A DNA stretch of 34,641 nucleotides, taken from positions 1 through 34,641 of the forward strand of contig JAGIAZ010000029.1 of the NCBI GenBank assembly GCA_017744605.1, in the 5' to 3' direction. The first letter of the stretch is position 1; every line of letters begins with the position of its first letter. Origin of the DNA: Sphingobium sp. (GTDB taxonomy: Bacteria > Pseudomonadota > Alphaproteobacteria > Sphingomonadales > Sphingomonadaceae). Below are positions 23,711-30,938 of the stretch, in pieces. Below the pieces are notes generated by a model. It saw only the letters and a program-made list of their open reading frames with translations, had not been told where the DNA came from and did not search any database. Made by a program: the position numbers and the translations under genes.

Positions 23711-23726
23711 TAGGTCGATCGACCTA
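23711..23726. promoter_or_regulatory. Perfect 16-bp palindromic operator candidate
   Basis: TAGGTCGATCGACCTA is its own exact reverse complement. It lies 122 bases upstream of the aldehyde dehydrogenase ATG and 192 upstream of the dioxygenase ATG, so one regulator could control both. The form (even-centred, 16 bases) suits TetR- or GntR-type dimers. No such regulator gene is adjacent, so the protein must be encoded elsewhere if the site is real. Confidence 0.6.
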
Positions 23727-23885
23727 GGTTTGCGGGAGACAGGGGCCGACTGTTCCTCTCCTCTTCAGAGGATAGGGCAGTGGAGCTTGTCGCGGCAGCG
23801 GCTGGTGCAATTTGGAGAGGGGCCTGACCGGTCGCCCCACGCCCTTTCCAACTTCGGCTAGGCAGCACGCTGCGAAGCCTTCATA

Positions 23886-23909
23886 TCCTCTCCCCGGAAG
23901 GGGCGAGGA
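23886..23909 (+). promoter_or_regulatory. Hairpin sequestering the dioxygenase Shine-Dalgarno
   Basis: TCCTCtCCCC (23886-23895) pairs with GGGGcGAGGA (23900-23909), with one mismatch, around the tetraloop GGAA (GNRA type). The descending strand contains the GAGGAG ribosome site (23905-23910) that lies eight bases before ATG 23919. Folding would hide the site. Whether this is regulation or a by-product of GC-rich repeat sequence is open. Confidence 0.5.
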
Positions 23910-23918
23910 GAATCGGCC

Positions 23919-24830
23919 ATGATCACTGTCAACCAACTGCATCCCCTGTTCTTCGGCGAGATCGTCGGGGCGGACCTGACTGCCGAGCCGACCGAGGAAC
24001 TGCGCCGGACCGTGGAGGATGCGATGGCGCAGCACGCGGTGTGCGTCGTCCGGCAAGGGCCGATCACGGACGAGCAGCATATCCGCTTCGCGCGCCTTTT
24101 CGGACCGCTCGAGCTGCCGCCCGGCTATGGCTCGCGCCCAACCAGCGGCCGTATGGCGCCCGAACTCTTCTTCGCCGGCAATCTCGACCTGGACGGCAAT
24201 ATCAAGCCCTTCACCCCGGCCAATCGCGATGTCGCAAAGGGCGCGGAGCGCTTCCATGCGGATAGCAGCTTCAATCCGCTGCCGAGCAAATGGTCGATGC
24301 TGCGCGGCGTCGAATGTCCGCCGAGCGAGGCCGGCGGCGACACGCTCTTCGTCGACCTGCGCGCCGCTTATGACGATCTTGCTGACGAGATGAAGGCGCG
24401 GATCGAGCCGATGATCGGCATTCACGACTTCTGGAAAGGCCGCGAATATGCCGGTCTCGAGGTCACCGAGGACATGCGCGCGCGCATGATGGTGCCGCCC
24501 GTCGAGCATCCGCTGGTCAGGACGATGCCGAACGGGCGCAAGGCCGTGTTCGTCGGCGGGCATTGCACGGGCGTCGTCGGCATGAGCGAGTCCGAGGGCC
24601 ATGATTTCGTCGAAGCGCTCTATGCCCACGTCACCCAGCCCCAATATGTGCATCGTCACCAGTGGCGCGAAGGCGACATCGTCATCTGGGAAAACCGCTG
24701 CGCCCTCCACGCCGCCACCTCGCTCAAAACCGACCGCTACCGCCGCGACATGCGCCGCGCGACCGTCAATGAAAGCGGGCCGGAGATCGATGCCTATGAA
24801 TATCGGCGGCGGATGGAGGCGGCGGGTTAG
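23919..24830 (+). CDS. TauD/TfdA family Fe(II)/2-oxoglutarate dioxygenase
   Basis: A 303-residue cytoplasmic enzyme of the TauD/TfdA group, which hydroxylates and often cleaves substrates such as taurine or aryloxyalkanoates. The iron facial triad is His113/Asp115 (RFHADSSF) and His264 (NRCALHAAT); the 2-oxoglutarate-binding Arg is in RYRRDMRR (about 276-280). GGDTLFVDLRAAYDDL and PLVRTMPNGRKAVFVGGHCTGVVGM are family blocks. The opening ITVNQLHPLFFGEIVGADLT is also typical. It is divergent from the aldehyde dehydrogenase module across a shared control region. The substrate cannot be told, but a catabolic role with that module is plausible. Confidence 0.93.
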   Translation: MITVNQLHPLFFGEIVGADLTAEPTEELRRTVEDAMAQHAVCVVRQGPITDEQHIRFARLFGPLELPPGYGSRPTSGRMAPELFFAGNLDLDGNIKPFTPANRDVAKGAERFHADSSFNPLPSKWSMLRGVECPPSEAGGDTLFVDLRAAYDDLADEMKARIEPMIGIHDFWKGREYAGLEVTEDMRARMMVPPVEHPLVRTMPNGRKAVFVGGHCTGVVGMSESEGHDFVEALYAHVTQPQYVHRHQWREGDIVIWENRCALHAATSLKTDRYRRDMRRATVNESGPEIDAYEYRRRMEAAG

Positions 24831-24898
24831 GCCGCACGCGACCGATTGCGTGTCTGGAATGAGGTGGAAAGCGGATAATGCTGGGACGCTAGCAGCGA

Positions 24899-25342
24899 TT
24901 AGAAGCGTTTGATTTCCAGCACGTCGCCGATCAGGCGATGTTCGATCGATGCCGCCGTCAAGTCTTTAGACAACCCTTCAATGTCCTGCTCGTGCTTCCA
25001 TGTGTTGCAAAATCTGGGCGCCCCCTTTGGACCACCGGGAATATTGATTTCTTGGGTAAAATAACGCGGTAGCAACACATGAGCGACCTCAGCGTAACCG
25101 ATAGGCCCCAAGCGCGCCCACGCAAAATCCCTAACATAAGTGTCGTCGAGGTCGGCCTCGAGAGGTAGTTCCCCCTGCCAATAATGAGCGTCGTAGCCGA
25201 GATCGCGGAAAGTGATAAACGTGCTCGCCGAACGTAGCGGCTCCGGTAACGGCCATCCTTCATGTTCGAGTACCAGTTCACTACCGAGCGGCCGACTGAG
25301 ACGTCGTGCGGCGAGAATAAGAAAGGTGCGAATCTCGTGCAT
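24899..25342 (-). CDS. Hypothetical protein, unrecognised
   Basis: A 147-residue protein that I cannot place in a family. It has no signal peptide or membrane helix. Sequence is mixed and aromatic-rich: ITFRDLGYDAHYWQGELPLEADLDDTYVRDFAWARLG, then LLPRYFTQEINIPGGPKGAPRFCNTWKHEQDIEGLSKDL. It starts at ATG 25342, five bases after a near-ideal AGGAGG, which strongly supports a real gene. GC is distinctly lower than in neighbours, and the gap behind it (25343-25652) has no gene. This looks like an accessory gene, possibly acquired. Confidence 0.68.
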   Translation of the reverse strand: MHEIRTFLILAARRLSRPLGSELVLEHEGWPLPEPLRSASTFITFRDLGYDAHYWQGELPLEADLDDTYVRDFAWARLGPIGYAEVAHVLLPRYFTQEINIPGGPKGAPRFCNTWKHEQDIEGLSKDLTAASIEHRLIGDVLEIKRF

Positions 25343-25652
25343 GAGCACCTCCTATGAGAGAAAACCTAAAGACCGCTCAATGTCCGCAACGTCGCCGCAT
25401 CCGGACGGTCCGCTGCCAGAATGGACAAGTGCGCGAACCATCATGGCCAGGGCGAAGTCAGCTGCCTTTTTCGCTGTCCTACATGGCGTGCGCCGTGCCA
25501 GCCTCTGGCCCGGCTCTTTCTCATTGCAGGCACCAGAAATCCGGCGTGGCGCTGCGCGCGGGGACGAGATTCCGTGAGCCGTGTCCATGCTCCGCGAGGG
25601 AGCAGAAATTTGCTCTCTGGACCCGGAACCTTCAGAACCTTTCGAGCGCAAA
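25343..25652. other. Intergenic region without recognisable features
   Basis: A 310-base stretch upstream of the unrecognised gene and downstream of the SDR. Open frames on both strands here are arginine- and proline-rich and have no ribosome sites or domains. A weak hairpin (GAGGGAGCA/TGCTCTCTG) lies near 25597-25621. I see nothing else. Confidence 0.4.
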
Positions 25653-26507
25653 TCAGTCCGGCAGGTAGCCCGGCGCCATGGCGGCTTCGATGCCGCGATG
25701 GCGCGCCTTCACCGAGTCGATGAACTGCGGGTGGGTGATCAGGTAGAGACGGTTGTTGACGATGGCATGCACCGTCCACTGGCCGACCAGCAGCGGATCG
25801 AGCCAGTAATTCTCGCCGGTCGGATTGGGCGGCAGCGCGCCGTGCGGCCGATTGCGGTCGCGGAACGGGCTCGCCACTCGATATTCGGCCGGCCGCAGCG
25901 CCTCGATCTCGCTGATGTTGGTCGAGACCGGGCCGGGGCAGAGCACGGTCGTGCCGATATCGAGCCCTTTCTCCTCGAGCTCGACGCGCAGATGCTCGGT
26001 GAGCGAGATCACCGCCGCCTTGGTCGGATTGTAGATGCCGCGAGTCAGCCGCGCCGACATGATGCCGCCTTCGGAGGCGACATTGACGATATGGCCGCCC
26101 AGGCCATGCGCCTTGATGCGAGGCACGCCCTCGACAACGCCATTGGCGACGCCGAGGATGTTGACCCCGACGCCCCAGTCCCAATCGGCATGGGTCGCTT
26201 CGTCGACCGGCCCGGCAATGCCGACGCCGGCATTGTTGACGAGGATGCGCAGCGGCCCGAGCCTGGCTTCGGTCTCGTCGAGCGCGGCCTTGTAGCCCGG
26301 CCGATCGGTGACATCGAGACGAAGCGCGAGGCAGCGGTCCGCCCAGCCTTCCTCGTCCGCGAGATCGCGCGCCGCGGCGAGCAGATCGTCCTGGATGTCG
26401 ACCATGGCGACCTTCGCGCCCGCATGCGCCAGGGCCCGGGCGATACCCAGGCCGATCCCGCCCGCGCCGCCGGTCACAAACGCCACGGCGCCCGATACTG
26501 TCTCCAT
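25653..26507 (-). CDS. Short-chain dehydrogenase/reductase (SDR), extended C-terminus
   Basis: A 284-residue classical-type SDR. The cofactor motif TGGAGGIGLGIA begins at residue 12, and Asp37 (MVDIQ) at the end of the second strand points to NAD(H). NNAG follows at 91-94. The catalytic set is Ser145 (NVASEGG), Tyr159 and Lys163 (IYNPTK), with one extra residue in the Ser-Tyr loop. The C-terminal part from about 205 (RVASPFRDRNRPHGALPPNPTGENYWLDP) is longer than usual and seen in a sphingomonad SDR subgroup. Substrate is unknown; family members act on steroids, terpenoids and aromatic alcohols. The gene stands alone between a gap and the GH13 gene. Confidence 0.88.
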   Translation of the reverse strand: METVSGAVAFVTGGAGGIGLGIARALAHAGAKVAMVDIQDDLLAAARDLADEEGWADRCLALRLDVTDRPGYKAALDETEARLGPLRILVNNAGVGIAGPVDEATHADWDWGVGVNILGVANGVVEGVPRIKAHGLGGHIVNVASEGGIMSARLTRGIYNPTKAAVISLTEHLRVELEEKGLDIGTTVLCPGPVSTNISEIEALRPAEYRVASPFRDRNRPHGALPPNPTGENYWLDPLLVGQWTVHAIVNNRLYLITHPQFIDSVKARHRGIEAAMAPGYLPD

Positions 26508-26587
26508 TCAGCCTCCCCGACCTCATTCTTGAAATGTGAATTTGAGCTCCACCCGACAAGGCTTTGCCCTAGCAGCACTCTCCTCGC

Positions 26588-28228
26588 TCAACCGGGCAGG
26601 ATGCAGCCCGAATAGCCGGGCAGCGCGCCCTGCCCTGCGCCGCCGGCACTGGCCAGCGGTGCAGCGGATTTCGAAATGCCCTTGGGCCATGGCGCGGGTT
26701 CGGGTCCGAGATTGAACAGGCAGGTCAGCCGTTCGCCATCATAGCTGCGCCGGAATATGAGTCGAGCCTCGCCCGCCTCGACGATCTTCGCCTCGCCCCA
26801 GCGCAGGGCGGGATGCGCCTTGCGCAGGGCCAGCAGCCGGCGGGTCGTATTGAGCAGGGAGGCTGGAGCCGCCTCCTGCCGGTCGACGGCGCGGGCGACA
26901 TGGTCGGAGCCGACCGGCAGCCAGGGCCGCGCGCCGGAGTCCTTCGGCGAGAAGCCGCAATAGGGCGCATCCGCCACCCATGGCATGGGCGTGCGGGCAC
27001 CGTCGCGGCTCAGCGTGTGCGGCCAGTTGGCGATGGCCTCGGGATCCTGCAGGTCTTCGAAGGCGATCTCGACCTGCGTGAGGCCCAGTTCCTCGCCTTG
27101 ATAGAGGAAGATATTGCCGCGCATCGCGGCGAGCAGGAGCATCTTCATCTCGTTGAAACGCAGCTGCTCGGCATCCGAGGCTTTGGGCGACAACCAGCGC
27201 GAAACGGCGCGCGGCGCGTCATGGTTCTCGAAGGCCCAGCTCGGCCAGCCCATGCCGGCCCGGTCGGGCCAGGCCTTGAGCGCGCCGGCGACGACGGCGG
27301 GTGTCAGCGCGGGCGCGTAGAGGAAGTCGAAGCCGTAACAGCTGTTCAGCCGATGATCGCCGCGCGTGTAGAGCTTCATCTCGCGCTCGGCATCCTCGCC
27401 GCCGATTTCGGCGACGGTGAAGCGGCCTTCATACCGATCGAGGAGCGCGCGGATCTTCTCGATGAAGCGCGGCACGTGGCGGTGGCCCTGATTATAGAGG
27501 CGGCGCTGATAGTCGAAGGGCCGGGTGCGCGGCTGGCCATTGGCGGGCTGCGGCGGATTGTCGCGCAGCGCGGGATCGTACATCAGGAAGTTGAGCGCAT
27601 CGAGCCGGAAGCCGTCCACGCCCCGATCGAGCCAGAAGCGCGCGGCATCGAGCAAAGCGGCCTGCAGTGCGGGGCTATGCCCGTTCACCTGCGGCTGTTG
27701 CTTCAGGAAATTGTGGAAATAATATTGGCGCCGTCGCCCATCCCACGTCCACGCCGGCCCGCCGAACACGCTCTGCCAGTTGGTCGGCGGAGAGCCGTCG
27801 GGCTTGGGATCGCGCCACACATACCAGTCGCCATGCGGGCCCTTGGGATCGTTGCGGCTCGACTGGAACCAGGGATGCTGATCGGAGGTATGGGCATAGA
27901 CCTGGTCGATGACGATGCGGATGCCGAGTTCATGCGCTCTGGCGACCAGCGCGTCGAAATCGGCAAGCGTGCCGAAGATCGGATCGACATCGCAATAGTC
28001 CGAGACGTCATAGCCGAAATCGCGCATCGGTGACTTGAAGAAGGGCGAGAGCCAGATCGCATCGACACCGAGGCGGGCGACATGATCGAGATGGGCGGTG
28101 ATGCCGGGCAGATCGCCAACGCCGTCGCCATTGGAGTCCGCGAAGCTGCGTGGATAGATCTGGTAGATGGCCGCGCCTTGCCACCAGGGCTGGTCGGCTG
28201 GATCGCGCTGGCTGACTTTGTCGGACAT
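26588..28228 (-). CDS. GH13 alpha-glucosidase (oligo-1,6-glucosidase-like)
   Basis: A 546-residue glycoside hydrolase family 13 enzyme that releases glucose from alpha-glucosides. The start WWQGAAIYQIYPRSFADSNGDGVGDLPGI is typical of bacterial alpha-glucosidases. Region I reads DQVYAHTSDQHPWF. The nucleophile is Asp210 (GFRLDALNF), the acid/base Glu274 (VAEIGGED) and the third acid Asp337 (ENHDAPR). No signal peptide is present, so it acts in the cytoplasm on imported maltose or isomaltose-type sugars. ATG 28228 is preferred to one three codons upstream. No transporter or LacI regulator is adjacent. It is divergent from the SnoaL-like gene. Confidence 0.93.
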   Translation of the reverse strand: MSDKVSQRDPADQPWWQGAAIYQIYPRSFADSNGDGVGDLPGITAHLDHVARLGVDAIWLSPFFKSPMRDFGYDVSDYCDVDPIFGTLADFDALVARAHELGIRIVIDQVYAHTSDQHPWFQSSRNDPKGPHGDWYVWRDPKPDGSPPTNWQSVFGGPAWTWDGRRRQYYFHNFLKQQPQVNGHSPALQAALLDAARFWLDRGVDGFRLDALNFLMYDPALRDNPPQPANGQPRTRPFDYQRRLYNQGHRHVPRFIEKIRALLDRYEGRFTVAEIGGEDAEREMKLYTRGDHRLNSCYGFDFLYAPALTPAVVAGALKAWPDRAGMGWPSWAFENHDAPRAVSRWLSPKASDAEQLRFNEMKMLLLAAMRGNIFLYQGEELGLTQVEIAFEDLQDPEAIANWPHTLSRDGARTPMPWVADAPYCGFSPKDSGARPWLPVGSDHVARAVDRQEAAPASLLNTTRRLLALRKAHPALRWGEAKIVEAGEARLIFRRSYDGERLTCLFNLGPEPAPWPKGISKSAAPLASAGGAGQGALPGYSGCILPG

Positions 28229-28316
28229 CGCCGCCATGACTGCATGGAAAGCGGCGGTGGCGCAACGGCCCTTTCTTCGGGCAAGGATAGCCTATGAATC
28301 GGACAAGGAGAGGACG

Positions 28317-28706
28317 ATGCGCTATACCGCAGAGGAACAGGCCAATCTCGATCTGGTCTCAGGACTGTTTCGCGAAGTCTTGAATCCGATGGATTCAGGC
28401 GCGGTCGATCGCTTCATCGATCCCGGCTACATCCAGCACAGCCAGCTCGCCCCGCCCGGCCGAGACGCGCTCAAGAGCTTTCTCGACATGATTAAGGGCG
28501 CGAGCCCGCAGGCCGTGCACGACGTGAAGCGCATGTTCGCGGACGGCGACCATGTCATCGTCCACTATCATGTCCGCCGCTGGCCGGACGATAATGGCTT
28601 CGCGGTGATGGACATCTTCCGCTGCGCGAATGGCCTCATCGTCGAGCATTGGGACGTGACGATGGACGTGCCGACCGAGGGACCTAATCCGAACTCGCCG
28701 TTTTAG
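28317..28706 (+). CDS. SnoaL-like/NTF2-fold protein
   Basis: A 129-residue single-domain protein of the SnoaL-like type. FREVLNPMDSGAVDRFIDPGYIQHSQLAPPGRDALKSFLDMI is the family start, and VIVHYHVRRW...GFAVMDIFRCANGLIVEHWDVTMDVP its beta-sheet end. Conserved His and Asp (YIQHS, DIFR, EHWD) match predicted small-molecule isomerase members. AAGGAG precedes ATG 28317. The open frame extending back to 28167 overlaps the GH13 gene and is not used. A small membrane protein gene follows after 11 bases. Confidence 0.88.
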   Translation: MRYTAEEQANLDLVSGLFREVLNPMDSGAVDRFIDPGYIQHSQLAPPGRDALKSFLDMIKGASPQAVHDVKRMFADGDHVIVHYHVRRWPDDNGFAVMDIFRCANGLIVEHWDVTMDVPTEGPNPNSPF

Positions 28707-28717
28707 GAACACTCAGC

Positions 28718-28960
28718 GTGACGCCACTCGCCAAAGCCATGGAAATCGTCTTCATCTGCGCTTGGGGCACTGCCGTAGCGGGGCACCTTTATGGAACGCG
28801 CTATTTCTTGCCGAGATGGGCTGCGGGCTTTCGAAGGCGGCCAGAGCACGAAGGTTACGGCCGCAAGATTCTCATAGGTTACGGTATATTCCTGGCCTCC
28901 GTCACCATTGGCTTTGCCGCAGGCGGCATTGCCGAGTTTTGGGGCGGCGGCTGGGGCTAG
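28718..28960 (+). CDS. Small hypothetical membrane protein (GTG start)
   Basis: An 80-residue protein with two likely membrane helices (about 8-22 and 51-70) and a basic loop (FLPRWAAGFRRRPEHEGYGRK) between. No family is recognised. A GTG start at 28718 has AGGA nine bases upstream; ATG 28739 is an alternative. It follows the SnoaL-like gene by 11 bases. Its stop TAG shares the CTAG palindrome (28957-28960) with the stop codon of the converging cupin-like gene. Lower GC than the neighbours. Confidence 0.58.
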   Translation: MTPLAKAMEIVFICAWGTAVAGHLYGTRYFLPRWAAGFRRRPEHEGYGRKILIGYGIFLASVTIGFAAGGIAEFWGGGWG

Positions 28961-29409
28961 GAACCCTTCGCCCACTTCTCCAGGTCAAAGTCCGGCTTCA
29001 CCAGCAGGAACAGGTTGCTCACATCGGTCAGCAGCCGCGTAATATGCCCCTTGCCGGCCAGATCCTCGAGATAGACGAGGTCGCCCTTGCCGATCGCGAC
29101 CTTGGTGCCGTCGCCCGTCTCGGCCTGGATGTCGCCGGCGGTGTTGATCGTGAACAGCTTGGACGGGGCGACATGCCAGTCCTCGATGCCCTTGGCGACG
29201 AAGGAGGCGCGCACCTCGGTGACCGGCAGCGGCCTGGGCAGGCCCGTCACGGTCACGCGTTTCACATGGGAGACACCGTCCGGCCCGGCATAGACGTGGA
29301 TGATGTCCATCGTGCCTTTGGTGGCGGCAGGCTGGGCTTTCGATCCCGTCGCCATGAGCGCGGTCAGGGCTGTTCCTGCGACGATGAGATCGCGGCGGCT
29401 AGTTTCCAT
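28957..29409 (-). CDS. Tat-exported cupin-like protein
   Basis: A 150-residue exported protein. The N-terminus METSRRDLIVAGTALTALMA has a twin-arginine motif (SRRDLIV), so it should leave the cytoplasm folded. The mature part resembles a single cupin: DGVSHVKRVTVTG, EDWHVAPSKLFTINTAGDIQAETGDGTKVAIGKGDLVYLEDLAGKGHITRLL. The histidines may bind a metal, but the canonical cupin motif is incomplete. GAGG precedes ATG 29409. Its stop codon overlaps that of the converging small membrane protein gene. The SDR gene at 29497 is divergent, so an 87-base region carries both promoters. Confidence 0.75.
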   Translation of the reverse strand: METSRRDLIVAGTALTALMATGSKAQPAATKGTMDIIHVYAGPDGVSHVKRVTVTGLPRPLPVTEVRASFVAKGIEDWHVAPSKLFTINTAGDIQAETGDGTKVAIGKGDLVYLEDLAGKGHITRLLTDVSNLFLLVKPDFDLEKWAKGS

Positions 29410-29496
29410 GGCTGTCCTCTCTCTTTTTCTTGCCCTCATCTTACCAGCCGCTAGGGGTCACGCAAAGGCATGAAGACGTGCTGGGGAGAGAGAGCG

Positions 29497-30243
29497 ATGC
29501 GGTTCAAGGACAAGGTGGTGCTGGTGATGGGCGGCAACAGCGGCATCGGCCGCGCCGCCTCGATCGATTTCGGCAAGGAAGGCGCGCATGTCTTCATCAC
29601 CGGACGTTCGCGCAAGACGATCGACGAGACCGTTGCCGATATCCCGGGCGGGCGCGGCTTTGTCGCCGACATCGGCGATATCCAGAGCGGCAACGACGTG
29701 CTCGCTGCGATCCGCGAGGCGCATGGCGGGATCGACGTGCTGTTCGTCAACGCCGGTATCGGGGCTTTCGCCCCTGCGCCAGAGGTCACACCCGATCAAT
29801 GGGACGAGGTCCACAACGTCAATCTGCGCGGCTGCTTCTTCGCCATCCAGAAGGCGCTGCCGCAGATGCGGGACGGCGGCTCCATCGTCATTACCGGATC
29901 GATCGGATCGATCGCCGCCGTGCCGGGCAACATCATGTATGCCGCAGCCAAGGCGGGGCTGCGCGCCGTCGCCCGTATCCTCGCGGTCGAGTTGCTGCCG
30001 CGCCGCATCCGCGTCAACATGGTGAGCCCCGGGCCGACCGACACGCCGATCATCACCCGCACCGATGGCGTCACCGCCGATCAGGTGCAGGGCATGAAGG
30101 ACATGATGGCGGGCGTGGTGCCGATGAAGCGCATGGGCACATCGGAGGAAATCGCACGGCCGGTTCTGTTCCTCGCTTCGGATGAGGCGAGCTTCATCAA
30201 CGGCGTCGATCTGTATGTCGACGGCGGCTGCCTGGAGTTGTGA
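29497..30243 (+). CDS. Short-chain dehydrogenase/reductase (SDR)
   Basis: A 248-residue classical SDR. The motif GGNSGIGRA (12-20) binds the cofactor and Arg37 in TGRSRK suggests NADP(H). NAG follows at 85-87. The catalytic residues are Ser135, Tyr148 and Lys152 (ITGSIGSIAAVPGNIMYAAAK). The ending FLASDEASFINGVDLYVDGGCLEL is the standard C-terminus. Length is normal. GGGGAGAG precedes ATG 29497; an earlier in-frame ATG at 29470 gives an unlikely N-terminus. Substrate unknown. It converges on the DUF1801 gene. Confidence 0.93.
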   Translation: MRFKDKVVLVMGGNSGIGRAASIDFGKEGAHVFITGRSRKTIDETVADIPGGRGFVADIGDIQSGNDVLAAIREAHGGIDVLFVNAGIGAFAPAPEVTPDQWDEVHNVNLRGCFFAIQKALPQMRDGGSIVITGSIGSIAAVPGNIMYAAAKAGLRAVARILAVELLPRRIRVNMVSPGPTDTPIITRTDGVTADQVQGMKDMMAGVVPMKRMGTSEEIARPVLFLASDEASFINGVDLYVDGGCLEL

Positions 30244-30327
30244 AGAGGGCTGTGTTCCTGCGCACAGGGCGATCAAGCATAGTGCTATCCGGCCCTCGGC
30301 TCCTGCCTTCGCAGGATCACTCGCACC

Positions 30328-30723
30328 TCAGCGCGTCTTTGCTTCATTGAACGCGGCGGCCTCGCGGAGCAGCGCCTTGAGACCGGCCTCGTCGATTGTC
30401 GCGCCTTCGGCAAAATCGATGGCGCGGCGGACATTGCCGTCGAGGCTCGAATTGAACAGGCCTTTGGGATCGTCGAGAGACGCGCCCTTGTCGAAGGTCA
30501 GCCTCACCTTGTCCTTGTAGATTTCGGCGGTGCAGATGATGCCGCTCTTCGACCAGACCGGAACGCCGGACGGGTTCGACGGCTTGCGCCATTTCACCTC
30601 TTCGACGACATCCGACACAGCATCCCTGATGATGGCGCGCAGCTTCGCGAGCGTCGTGCCGCGCCAATCGGGGAAAGATGCGATCTTGGCGTCGATCAGC
30701 TCGGAAGCGGTGGGCTCGCTCAA
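30328..30723 (-). CDS. DUF1801 domain protein (probable TTG start)
   Basis: A 131-residue cytoplasmic protein of the DUF1801/YdhG type (YjbR-CyaY-like fold). The core is DAKIASFPDWRGTTLAKLRAIIRDAVSDVVEEVKWRKPSNPSGVPVWSKSGIICTAEIYKDKVRLTFDKGASLDDP, followed by RRAIDFAEG and a terminal helix. No ATG or GTG fits: the protein begins at TTG 30723-30721, seven bases after AAGGA, and this TTG shares TTGA with the stop of the upstream gene. That overlap makes translational coupling likely. It is the last gene of the ArsR operon. Confidence 0.82.
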   Translation of the reverse strand: MSEPTASELIDAKIASFPDWRGTTLAKLRAIIRDAVSDVVEEVKWRKPSNPSGVPVWSKSGIICTAEIYKDKVRLTFDKGASLDDPKGLFNSSLDGNVRRAIDFAEGATIDEAGLKALLREAAAFNEAKTR

Positions 30724-30926
30724 GACGTCGTCCTTTTGTCTCGCCGGACATAGGGCAGGAAAAACAGATAGATGCCGGTCGCCAGCATCAAGAACAGGAA
30801 CGGCAGCGGCGAATATGTGATCCAGGACGGCGGCGGGCCGAACGCCATGGCGATAAAATTGGCGACAACGGTCAGCGTGAAAATGACCGACAACCAACGA
30901 TGCACTTGCCTCATCCAGTAGCTCAA
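30720..30926 (-). CDS. Small two-helix membrane protein (TTG start)
   Basis: A 68-residue protein with two membrane helices (about 11-28, LSVIFTLTVVANFIAMAF, and 40-57, LPFLFLMLATGIYLFFLP) and a basic end (VRRDKRTTS). The start TTG 30926 has GGAGG five bases upstream; ATG 30914 is possible but its spacing is worse. It lies 12 bases after the AHSA1-type gene and overlaps the DUF1801 gene by four bases. No named family recognised; similar small proteins accompany ArsR/SRPBCC operons. Confidence 0.75.
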   Translation of the reverse strand: MSYWMRQVHRWLSVIFTLTVVANFIAMAFGPPPSWITYSPLPFLFLMLATGIYLFFLPYVRRDKRTTS

Positions 30927-30938
30927 CTCAGCCTCCCC

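Larger units (their letters stand above)
23590..23918. other. Divergent control region between aldehyde dehydrogenase and dioxygenase genes
   Basis: A 329-base region with both promoters and no gene. It holds the 16-base palindrome at 23711-23726 and a hairpin over the dioxygenase ribosome binding site at 23886-23909. A smaller hairpin, CCTCT-TCA-GAGG, lies near 23761-23772. The stretch 23755-23910 is rich in CTCTCC/GGAGAGG words and may derive from an extragenic repeat. Confidence 0.55.

Noticed and set aside
23724..24710. A 328-codon minus-strand open frame opposite the dioxygenase
   Set aside because: No domain and no ribosome site, and it covers the control region; the plus-strand dioxygenase has a complete iron triad.
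30301..30316. TCCTGC-CTTC-GCAGGA hairpin as terminator between the SDR and DUF1801 genes
   Set aside because: The stem is only six pairs and no T run follows on either strand.
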